Of a stretch of DNA of 23,633 bases, positions 5,023 to 13,900 are shown in pieces (positions within the stretch are counted from its first letter, which is position 1; each line of letters begins with the position of its first letter). Origin of the DNA: a virus; the IMG/VR virus record IMGVR_UViG_3300034073_000805, positions 1 to 23,633 of that record, one strand, 5' to 3'. A program made the translations under genes and the position numbers. The notes below the pieces were generated by a model. That model saw nothing but the letters and a program-made list of their open reading frames with translations, was not told the origin of the DNA and did not search any database.

Positions 5023-5629
5023 AGCGCAAAGGGAATTCGGCCCTGCGCTGAAGACCAGCACCAATCCTCATTTCAGGTCTAAGTACGCAGACCTTGCAGC
5101 GTGTGTTGAAGCAGTCATCGATGCACTGAACAACAACGGCATCTTCCTCATGCAGATGACGCATGAAACGCCTGATGGCGCCATGGCAGAGACCGTGTTT
5201 GTCCATGAGAGCGGAGAAATGCTTTCAGCCGGTAAGTTATTTTTCCCGGCCAGCAAGCACGATGCACAGGGCTATGCCAGCTCGCTTTCGTACGTACGTC
5301 GATACTCACTCATGGCAGCTTGCGGTATTGCACCGGAAGATGATGACGGTAACGCAGCATCTAAGCCAGCACCAAAGCCCCCAAAAGTTGAGGCTAAACC
5401 TGAGTCCAAGGTAGAAGCTAAGCCGGTAGAAACGAACGCAGGTGTAGCTGAGTTCGCCATGAATATGTTTACCGAGTTCTTACCCGAGGCTAAGAGTGAG
5501 CAAGAACTTAATGCTTTCTGGAAAGAAAACAAAGACGCAGTAAACAAAATCAAAGCCCACGATGAATCGCTGTACGTGGAGCTATTAGCCAAGTTCAAAG
5601 CACGCAAGGATCAGATCAATGGAAACTAA
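4994..5629 (+). CDS. erf: ERF-family single-strand annealing protein
   Basis: A 211-residue protein starting at GTG 4994 with AGGAG six bases upstream. Residues 1-121 match the ERF family: NPHFRSKYADLAACVEAVID near the N-terminus and QGYASSLSYVRRYSLMAACG followed by IAPEDDDGNAA. A Lys/Pro/Glu-rich linker (about 122-150) joins a helical C-terminal part. ERF proteins form rings on single-stranded DNA and anneal complementary strands during phage recombination and genome circularisation. The partner nuclease is encoded just upstream and a protein with an SSB-like tip just downstream, so the three probably act together on resected ends. Confidence 0.9.
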   Translation: MKQIASALVKAQREFGPALKTSTNPHFRSKYADLAACVEAVIDALNNNGIFLMQMTHETPDGAMAETVFVHESGEMLSAGKLFFPASKHDAQGYASSLSYVRRYSLMAACGIAPEDDDGNAASKPAPKPPKVEAKPESKVEAKPVETNAGVAEFAMNMFTEFLPEAKSEQELNAFWKENKDAVNKIKAHDESLYVELLAKFKARKDQINGN

Positions 5630-5900
5630 ATACTACGACTCAGCCAACCTATTCAGCCCCAGGGTAAAGACCGATCGTTCACCTGACTTCCGCGGCGACG
5701 TGGAACTATCTGCTGAGCTATGCGCTTACATCACCAACAAAGTCAAGCATGGTGAGACGCCTAAGCTATCCCTATCCATGTGGACTAAGCAGGGCCGCAG
5801 CGGTGAATACTTCAACTGCAAAGTACGCCAAGGTTGGGAGCAAGAAGAGTCAAAGAAAGCGCCCGCCCCTCCAGTTGACGACAGCGACATTCCATTTTGA
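5619..5900 (+). CDS. Small protein with SSB-type acidic tip, probable ssDNA-binding
   Basis: A 93-residue protein. The C-terminus reads PPVDDSDIPF, the acidic tip that in bacterial SSB (DDDIPF) docks replication and recombination partners. The body (FRGDVELSAEL, PKLSLSMWTKQGRSGEYFNC followed by KVRQGW) has alternating beta-strand character with aromatics, consistent with a small OB-fold-like ssDNA binder, but it does not look like canonical SSB and is about half the usual length. It overlaps the ERF gene by 11 bases. I infer that it coats single strands for the annealing protein; the alternative is a small partner that borrows the tip to reach host SSB-binding proteins. Confidence 0.68.
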   Translation: METKYYDSANLFSPRVKTDRSPDFRGDVELSAELCAYITNKVKHGETPKLSLSMWTKQGRSGEYFNCKVRQGWEQEESKKAPAPPVDDSDIPF

Positions 5901-5902
5901 CC

Positions 5903-6361
5903 ATGAAGAAGATCAGACGGCGGCGGCCGATTAAGCGCACCAACTACAGGCTTACCGACCAAGACAAAGAGCAGCTAACCATCATGTATTACGAGGGCTA
6001 TCACCCGATCGAAATAGCTGAGGTTATGAAGATCTCTGACAAGACGGCTTATAAGTTCTGCTCTGATAGATTCGCCCCGGTCAATAATGGATGGACAAGA
6101 GGTGCTCCTAGTATTGAAGAGCGCGACCTGATCATGCAAAGGCATAGCATGGGCGTATCTTTGTCTATGCTAGCCAGTGCTCATCGCAGGCCTGTATGGG
6201 TTATCAATCGGATCGTTAACCCAAAGCCAGCAGGTATTGCATCCATCGAAGGTGCACCGGTTCATGCAAAGCCAGGAGAGATCTTTACAGTTCCACCTCA
6301 ACCATCCTTCCTCGAAAAGGTAGGCAGCTTCTTTAGGAGGTTACTCGGTGGATCCAATTAA
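5903..6361 (+). CDS. HTH protein with two putative DNA-binding segments
   Basis: A basic 152-residue protein. After an Arg-rich start (MKKIRRRRPIKRTNYRLT), residues about 20-50 (DQDKEQLTIMYYEGYHPIEI then AEVMKISDKTAYKF) form a Hin/resolvase-like helix-turn-helix. A second similar segment follows (EERDLIMQRHSMGVSLSMLA). The tail ends with an amphipathic FLEKVGSFFRRLLGG. It is probably a DNA-binding regulator or accessory factor. The ATG at 5903 is used here; a TTG at 5897 would give a 4-base overlap (TTGA) with the preceding gene and is a real alternative, since neither has a strong ribosome binding site. Confidence 0.7.
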   Translation: MKKIRRRRPIKRTNYRLTDQDKEQLTIMYYEGYHPIEIAEVMKISDKTAYKFCSDRFAPVNNGWTRGAPSIEERDLIMQRHSMGVSLSMLASAHRRPVWVINRIVNPKPAGIASIEGAPVHAKPGEIFTVPPQPSFLEKVGSFFRRLLGGSN

Positions 6362-6770
6362 CTTTGAATGCGTCAAGGTATCCCTGCGTCAGAACAAAGA
6401 AGGTTTTATGCTGACACTGGCTATCCATCCAGATGATCTCAACCAAGACCTTGTGCGTGACTTTGTAGGCTCACGTTACGCCGTGGCCATGGTTCGGATT
6501 GGTGAAGATGAGCAACCCTATGTCAGGCCAAAGGTCAGCAGCTTTGTGCAGACCGCAGGTATCTTGGCTAAAGATCCTGAGTTCCAACGCTGGTGCGTAG
6601 CTACCGGGTGGTGCTTCTCTCACTCTGAGGATGATGCTGCACGGGCTATATGCGAGGCACTGAACATCGAGTCCCGATCAGAACTAGCTTCCAATACAGA
6701 AGCGCAAGGCGCATTGATTGATTTGCGTAAGGAGTTTGAAGAATGGAAGCAAAGTACAAACGAAAGCTAG
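6348..6770 (+). CDS. Conserved phage protein near recombination genes
   Basis: A 140-residue protein starting at GTG 6348, with AGGAGG (6335-6340) seven bases upstream. The stretch KVSLRQNKEGFMLTLAIHPD, then DLVRDFVGSRYAVAMVRIG, is a pattern I recall from conserved phage hypotheticals in recombination/replication clusters. It is mixed alpha/beta with a helical, acidic C-terminus (SELASNTEAQGALIDLRKEF). No catalytic motif is visible. It overlaps the preceding HTH gene by 14 bases and the following gene by 28. I cannot assign a function; a role beside the annealing system is suggested only by context. Confidence 0.7.
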   Translation: MDPINFECVKVSLRQNKEGFMLTLAIHPDDLNQDLVRDFVGSRYAVAMVRIGEDEQPYVRPKVSSFVQTAGILAKDPEFQRWCVATGWCFSHSEDDAARAICEALNIESRSELASNTEAQGALIDLRKEFEEWKQSTNES

Positions 6771-7075
6771 TGCCTTACCAAGTCTACCTGCGGCCCGACC
6801 AAGTTGAGAAGCTACGCGAGAAACCCGGCATGGCTTCAGAGCTTGTAAGGCAGGCGATTGATACGATCGGTGAAGCCCCTCTTGATTATCATGAGGGCTA
6901 CCGTCAGGGTTTCGTAAAAGCCCAGACGGTTATTACCAAATCCACCAAGGGGAATGCCATCACCGTATTTGGCAAGACCCTTAGTGATCTTATGTGTGAT
7001 GAACTACAGGAACATATTGATGGATTATTCGGGCCACTTGATCAAAGCAGACCAACTGATGAATCGCGTGTATGA
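6743..7075 (+). CDS. Possible ribbon-helix-helix regulator
   Basis: A 110-residue protein with AAGGAG eight bases before the ATG. The N-terminus (RKLVPYQVYLRPDQVEKLRE, then KPGMASELVRQAIDTI) fits a short beta-strand followed by two helices, the layout of MetJ/Arc-type DNA-binding proteins. The rest (GYRQGFVKAQTVITKS and an acidic helix) is unassigned and may be a multimerisation or ligand part. It is probably a small transcription regulator, inferred from the N-terminal pattern only. Confidence 0.62.
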   Translation: MEAKYKRKLVPYQVYLRPDQVEKLREKPGMASELVRQAIDTIGEAPLDYHEGYRQGFVKAQTVITKSTKGNAITVFGKTLSDLMCDELQEHIDGLFGPLDQSRPTDESRV

Positions 7076-7214
7076 CCTTTGCCAGAACAATGACTACATG
7101 ACCGCCATGGAGCTTTGCCTGGAGGCTATTACAGAAATCAAGATGGCTTACAACGTGTTAAATCATTACAGTCAGCACAAGGACCAAATGATTGGTATAT
7201 GGGAGAACAAATGA
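7059..7214 (+). CDS. Small helical protein of unknown function
   Basis: A 51-residue product, MNRVYDLCQNNDYMTAMELC then LEAITEIKMAYNVLNHYS, all helical. The ATG at 7059 gives a 17-base overlap with the preceding gene, in line with its neighbours; an in-frame ATG at 7020 preceded by AGGAA is possible and would add 13 residues. The stop overlaps the next start by ATGA. Not recognised. Confidence 0.55.
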   Translation: MNRVYDLCQNNDYMTAMELCLEAITEIKMAYNVLNHYSQHKDQMIGIWENK

Positions 7215-7465
7215 AATCATGTCCGCCCTGCCACGGGGAATGTAACCAAGGTCGGATCTGTCCGGCAAGGATCAGTCCAGCCTTTTCATCATGGGTTAAA
7301 TGGCGCAAAAGAAAAAAAGAAACCATTTCCGTAAGCTATCTTCATTTCCTTATGTCTATTTCCGGAAGATCATACAGGGCGGGTTATGACGCTGGCATGG
7401 ATGACGCTAAGAAAGTTGTTAAGAGCGGTGAAGAGTGGAAGCTTTGGGATAATGACCAAGCATGA
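7211..7465 (+). CDS. Cys-rich small phage protein
   Basis: An 84-residue protein. The N-terminus MKSCPPCHGECNQGRICPAR has four cysteines (4, 7, 11, 17) and matches a short Cys-rich pattern, 'C..xCxQGRxCPAR', that I recall from many Proteobacteria phages; it may bind zinc. The rest is basic (KWRKRKKETI), followed by SYRAGYDAGMDDAKK, which looks like a separate fused segment, since the usual versions are shorter. The start has GGGAG seven bases upstream and overlaps the previous stop (ATGA). Function unknown. Confidence 0.65.
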   Translation: MKSCPPCHGECNQGRICPARISPAFSSWVKWRKRKKETISVSYLHFLMSISGRSYRAGYDAGMDDAKKVVKSGEEWKLWDNDQA

Positions 7466-7701
7466 ATAGCTACCCGACAGACATTAAATTTGAAGAGGAC
7501 TGGATCGCACGTAAGCTTTGGGATCGCTGTATGCAATACAAAAAACGATACCCAGGATTTGATGCAGAAAGATTTTTTAAGGACGCATCAACGTGGACTA
7601 GAGCACAGCAACGTAGAGCGCCTTACATGACTGACAAAGATATTCAAACGTGGGGTAGGCACAGAAGATTCAATCAAGGTATGAGCAGGATCAATGACTA
7701 A
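7462..7701 (+). CDS. Small charged protein of unknown function
   Basis: A 79-residue protein rich in Arg, Asp and aromatics (EEDWIARKLWDRCMQYKKRY, TWTRAQQRRAPYMTDKDIQT). It is soluble and helical, with no recognised motif. It starts in an ATGA overlap with the Cys-rich gene and ends eight bases into the HNH gene. The basic aromatic composition would suit nucleic-acid binding, but that is only composition. Confidence 0.6.
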   Translation: MNSYPTDIKFEEDWIARKLWDRCMQYKKRYPGFDAERFFKDASTWTRAQQRRAPYMTDKDIQTWGRHRRFNQGMSRIND

Positions 7702-7984
7702 AAAAGCTGATAAAGCGCACATGGATCGCGTCGCAAGTATTGGGTGCATCCTGTGCAAACACCTAGACCTTGGAGCGACCCCTGCTCAGATCCACCACAT
7801 CCGGGAAGGCCAAGGTATGAGCCAGAGGGCTAGCAACTTTCTGGTGGTTCCTTTGTGCCCAACCCACCATACCGGAAGCCCTGGCGTCCATGGCCTTGGC
7901 GAGAGAGGGTTCTATACCCGCTATAAGCTTAGCGAGTTAGACCTTCTTGCCATGACCTTGGAAGTACTTCAATCCTCTAAGTAA
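7694..7984 (+). CDS. Ref/DUF968-like HNH nuclease
   Basis: A 96-residue protein. CILCKH (C18, C21), IHHIREGQGMSQRASNFLVV (H34, H35) and PLCPTHHTGSPGVHG (C55, H58, H59, H66) match the core of the phage P1 Ref/DUF968 group, an HNH-type zinc-containing fold. P1 Ref is a RecA-activated nuclease that promotes recombination. This copy holds only the core and lacks the N-terminal extension of P1 Ref (about 186 residues). AGGA precedes the ATG. As the last rightward gene after the ERF module it probably contributes to recombination or DNA processing. Its 3' end overlaps the 3' end of the opposing 2096-residue gene by 16 bases. Confidence 0.8.
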   Translation: MTKKADKAHMDRVASIGCILCKHLDLGATPAQIHHIREGQGMSQRASNFLVVPLCPTHHTGSPGVHGLGERGFYTRYKLSELDLLAMTLEVLQSSK

Positions 7985-10900
7985 ACTGTCTTCTCAAGCA
8001 ACTCAGGGCGCTTGGCGCTAACAATAATCCCTTTCTCAGCACGCTCTGACATCCGCTCACGTTGAGCAAACGAACGCTTGATCTTCTTTTCATCAATTTC
8101 ATTACCAGGATTCTTGCTGCTGTATCGGATGATCTGCTCACCAATATCATCCATCTCTTCATAGTCACCGCTCTTGTAAGCTAAGAACAGTTTTGACAGG
8201 AGCCTTTGCTCACGCTGAGCCAGTTGCTTATCAAGACTCTTAATCTCGCCCATGGCCTCGTAGCCACGCTGAAGATCCTGTGGCGTAAAGCCAAGTGACT
8301 GAGCAAAGACTCCCCACAACCCTACGTTTGGTACGATTGGATCGCCACGCAAGGTTGTCGCACCCTCATGGTAGAACCTCCAGGCTTTGAAGAAGTCCTT
8401 CACAACAGGTGGTGACATCTCTTCCATACCTCTTGCGTAGTGACCTTCATTGATCTTCTTGATGCCACCAGCCACGTTAAGAACAATGCCTGCCGCCGGC
8501 CCAAGCATGTCGATCAGCATATTCTTGGCCCACTCCTCCTCATCCTTAGCCATGGCGTCATCACGGAACCAGAGTCCATTGAGGTTAGCAAACCTGCTTA
8601 CATCAACTTGTAAGATCTCTGACATTGGTCCTTTACTCAGCGCCCGTGACACGTTGTCACCAAACGCATTTGCCATAGCAACCTTTAGTTCTAGGCTGAA
8701 GTCATAAGGATCGTCTTCATCATCAAAGATAAGGTTCATAACGCCTTCAATGATGTAGTAAAACGGCAGACCTTCATAACCTGCAAAGAGCGCTGTCATG
8801 CCCATAACACCAGTCAGACGCTTCCTTGCAGCTTTCTTGATCCTTGTTAGTTCATCGTACTCACGCTTGGCAGCATATCGTTCATCCTCTGATAGACCTT
8901 TGTCTTGCGACTTCAGTAGCAGTGCATTCAACTCACGCGTATTGGGGAGAGAATCCTTAATTGCCTGTGCGATGAAGGCTGTCATCTGCTGCGCGTAGTT
9001 CTTGAACTGTAGCGTTACCTGTGCAATCGGATGACGTAAGAACCTAGCCTTAGTTTCTTTTGCATACTCAAAATGAATCTGGCGAATCATTTCTCTTGCG
9101 AGCTGTATCGTCTGGGCTTTATTCATCCCCTTGGATTGAGCAAGCCTAACCACTGCAAGTGCTGTAACTTGGCGGTTTGCAATTTCTGCCAGATTAAATC
9201 CATAACCAAGAATCATGGACGCCTTGTCAAGGACGCCCAACGACTTTGACTTAAGGATGCTCTTAAAGCCGGTCGCATATAAACCACTCGGGCGTTCAGC
9301 TAAACCAGCCAAGGAAAGCGTTTGAGTCTGATTTGTCAGGCCTTCAAGCTCTGACATGATTTCGGCTTCTTCCTTAAGCTTTGCAGATCCACTCGCCTTG
9401 GCTTGTTTTTCTAACATGCCTATCAGGTCATACTGCGCCGTGCCTTTTTTCCTCGATGACTTTAAATCTGAAAAGGCTTTGAAGATTTCCTTGCTTGCCC
9501 TTGCAAACGAAACATCAAACTCACCTGCAAGTGTTGGTATCCCAATGACCGGCGTTTGGATTAAGTTACCAAGAGCAGAAGCAGGAGCGGTCAAGTAATA
9601 CAAAAACGCAAAGTTTGTAATCTTTGACCAAACTGGGTGCACATCCTTTGGATTGCTGAAGTCAGAATGCTGTGCCTTCAACTCCTGCAAGTAACGGTCA
9701 CGGGCAATATTCCTTACACCCTTTTGTGAATCAGAGTACCGCTGCGCCTCACTGATGATGGCATCTAGCGTGGGGCCATACTCCATTCTTGCTAGGTTGT
9801 ACGCACTATGGAATGCTGAATCAGCAAATGCACGGCGCATATCAAGCGTAGCACCGGCAACCTTCTTGGCGTGAATAAAGTTCTTCTGTACAGACAACTC
9901 AGGAAGCATGGACAGGTAAGCCTGATACACATCATCCTTAAGCCTGTTCTTCAAATCCATCGCCCGGCCAGCGGAGTCTGAAAGCGTTGGCTGATCAGTC
10001 TTATCGATGGCAGCAAAGATCTTATTGATGAAGGCAGACTTGATGACGCCCTCGGTGAAAAGCTCTTTGGTATCTACACCACTCTTGAGGTTGATGATCT
10101 TGCCGCTTGCTACATCCTTGGCAATACTTTCCTCATGCTTGCGAAGGTCGGCCAAGGATTCAAACATCTCTTGGTACGGTTTCGTCCCGCCATTAGGTAG
10201 TTTGATGTTGTAAGCAATAAAGTACTGACCAAACCTGCTAAGAGGAAAATACGGACCTTCGCTTTCAAACTTCTGGAACTCATAGTCCAACTCACGCAAA
10301 CTCTTGGCGCGTTCATTAACGTCCGTGATCTTGGTGGTGATGATCCTCTTAAGAATCTCCCTCTTATCATTAAGCTGTTTCTTGTAGAAATCACGAAGCT
10401 CCTTGAAGATCGTTTCGCCTTCCGTGCCCTTGATCATCTCCCAGTTCTTACGGAAAGATTCACTCTTGATCTTTGCTTCTTTCTCAGGAATCGTTGGGTC
10501 AATGCCTGACATACGGGCGTCTAGGATTACCTTATCTAACGCTTCACCCAGCTTAGGATTTTTGTCAGCCCACTGGTCCCACTTCTCACGAAGCTTGCTT
10601 GCGGTGGTCAGTTTTTTATCCCTCTCTACCATCATCTGGTTTAGCACATCGTAATACTGACGTACCTGCGGCAGGTCTTTCTTGGCTAGCTCTGCAATCT
10701 GTCTGAGGTTCAGGAACTGCAATAACGTCTGAGCGTTATCTGCCGTCGCATCCTTAACGTATTGACCAAGCTTTTCCTTGGCAGCCGCAAAGGACGGCGT
10801 GTCCTTGATCATCGTATCCATGGACTTCATGCCTTCAGCAGGCGTGTCATCAATCTTGTCTACGGCGTTGAATAGATCTTGCTGCTCTTGTGGAGATAGA

Positions 10901-13900
10901 TCCTTACCGGCGTCAGTTAATCCTTCAACGCTACGGCGCATGTATTGGATTTCAGTGTCGCTTGGCTCTAGCTGATCTTTCATGAACAAAGCCATCTGGT
11001 CCTTCACACCCAGTGGCTTAGCTTCTACGCGTACAGGGGCTATGTCTTTGACACTAGCCGTAACCTTATCCATGTACTGCTTAAAGGTTTCATTAGGCAG
11101 GTACTTTTGATTGCGTACCTTGGCGTAAAAGGATTTCAGTGCATCTGCAAGACGCTTGAAGAACCTCTCTACTACCGTCAGTGGCTTCTCGGATGTCGTT
11201 GCCCAACGTGATACTTGGTCTGCGTACCACTCGCCAAAGCTCTTCCAATAAGGAGTTAGATCCTCAAACTTGGTCTTCTCTCCGGCCTGCGTAGTCTTCC
11301 CAACACCTCGCGCCCGCATGGACTCGATGTAATCCTTGGCCGATTTGCCCTTAGAGGAATTCAGAAACTTATCAAACTCATCACGTATGGAACGCTGCGT
11401 TGCAAGATCTGCATTCCTGAATGACTCACGCTCATGGATGTGGCCAAGCTCATGGGCCAATGTCTCTAGCATCCGCGTAACTGATGCGTCCTTGGTAAAG
11501 GCTATGTAGTAATTACCATCGGGCATCTTCCTCATAGACCCAAGGTCATCACTAAGCGCAGCCGAACCGATCGTGCGATGCGGCCCTGTGAACTTACCGC
11601 GATTGGCAACTATATCGTCCATGGTTGTGACATAGACGCCCTGAGGAATCTTAAGAAGTTTCTTCCATCCTGCAATCACACCAGCCAGTTCTGGCGATAT
11701 GCTTTGCGACATTGCGACACCATCGGCATCAAACTTGATGAATGGTGATTTGTCATGCAGAGCTTTGTCTTTCTTTTCAAGCGCTTCCTTGGCCGCAACT
11801 AATCTCGCCTTTTGAGGCGCATTGATTAAATTGCCTGTGTAATTCTCTACGTCTGTGCGCGAACGGAAAGACCCATTGGCAACTACGTAAACAGGGTCGC
11901 CGGTTAGTAAGGCATGTGCCCGGATGAGTGCAAGATCCCCGTCCTGCCACACCACAACCCCACCCAAATTATCTGCATGAGTTTGCGATGTTTTAGACTG
12001 GCCTGCCGTAGCCTTCATCATCGGCTGTGCACGGCGCTCTTCCAGGTCAGCTAGCGCCTGCTCTATCTCTTGCCGGTTCTCTTGGAAGTACGCATAAGCC
12101 TCATCTGTATCAGGCAACGTCTTGTCCATCATCTGCTCGGCATAAGACTGAGGCGTATAGGCTACTTCAACTCTGGCAGCTTCACGTTCAGGTCTGGCAG
12201 CTTCGCTAGGTTCAGCAACTCGTTCTTCGCCTTCGGGGATAGCTTGTTCCACTTGCTCATAAACAACTCTTTGCTCATCGGCAGCTTCCGCGGCTTCAAG
12301 ATTGGCTTCAAGTTCACTGCGAAACTCCCTAATCATGGTTAACACTTCGTCTAGCTTGAGATCTAAATCAGCAAGCTCAGCCTTCGTTGTATCGCTTACA
12401 TAATCAAAATTCAGGATGCGGTCTTTGAGGTACTCAACCGCCTCGTTTTGCTTCATCTTCTGGTCAAAGACATCCGCTCTATCAACCGCTACAGATGAGT
12501 ATTCACCAAGCCATGGGTCCAAGAGCCCGCTCACAACAGCCTTATCAAGGTTCTTGTCAGACTGTGTTTTGCGTATATCCGCCACGTCCTTGGCGCTTAC
12601 TCCAGCCTTCTTGAGCGCATTCAGGAATGTATCGCCTTGTGACTTACGCTTGCGCTCCCTAGCCTCGACAGCTTCCTTTTGTGTCGCTAGTTCACCAGCC
12701 TGCTTCTCTAGTTCAGCTATCTGCTCTGTGATCCTTTGATCCTCTTCGCTTAACGGCGCCGGACCTTCCATGGGAGGAGGCTCAACAAACTCTGGCGGCC
12801 CTACCACTTGTTCAGCAACTGCTGGCGGCGCTGCTAACTGAAGCGTTTCTGATGGCGGCACAGGAATGCTTGTCTCGGCAGATGGCGCTGCTTTTTGAGT
12901 AGGTTGCACAGCAGCCGCCTGCTCTTCCCCTAATCTCTTTTCTATTGCCGGTGCATTGTTGGCGTAAAACTGCTGATCCTCGGGTGTTGTACGAGGAACA
13001 CCAGCCATAATGTCCGCAACAAATTGCTCGAAATACTTCTGGTCAACCGGTGTTTCTGTGAAGATTTCGGGCGGCACTTGATAGCCAACACTTGAAGGAG
13101 TTGGCGTAAGTGCTTGATCTGTAACGGGTGGGGGGGTAATTCCGCCCACGGGCGGAATTTGATACTTAAGTAGGGGGTCTGTCGTTTCAGGCTGTGTAAC
13201 TTGTGGCTCAGCAACAGTGGCTTGCTGAGGTGGCGCGGGTTGTTCAACAGGCTGTTCAACAGGCATACCGAGACGCTGTATACCTCTGCCAGCCGCACCT
13301 AATGCGCCACCGCTTATGGTTCCTGTAAGGCCAGCCTCGAAATATTCCCGCAGCCGCTTTGGCGAAAAGAGTTCGTAGTTTTCATCAACATACTTGACTG
13401 CAACATTTGACAAAAACTCCTGAGCCGCCTCAGTTAAACCTTCTTTGGGCGCCGTCTTAGCAGCAGCTAGTCCGATGTCTTTGGCAGCTTCTTTAAATCC
13501 AGCACGCTTGGTCATTTCTTCAACCATCTTGGCGCGACCAAATCCACCAAGCTTGTTTAGGAATGATGCAGGTGCAACAAGATCAAGGAATGTCTGAAAA
13601 CTTGCTGCGACAGATGCGACACCTGGACGTAGCTGACCGGTTTCTTCAAGAACCTTGGAGAATGTTTCAGGAGCGTTTAGCGCGTAGCCTCCAGCACCAG
13701 CCCCACCAAGGGCAGCTCGTTGGGTGACTTGGGCAGCACGTGCAGCGCCAGCAGATTCAGCAGCCGCAGAAGACAAACCTCTGGCAAGGGCAGCTTCTGT
13801 AGCAGAGGCTCCAGCCCGTGCAGCAAGACCTCGCGCACCGGCAGCAGCAACTCCTCCAGGTAAAAGCATAGCAAGTCCATAAGGCAAGGCCTCCGCAATA

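Noticed and set aside
7961-7970. Perfect palindrome GAAGTACTTC at the convergent gene ends as a terminator
   Set aside because: Only five pairs with no loop, low GC and no T-run; it is coding sequence on the rightward strand.
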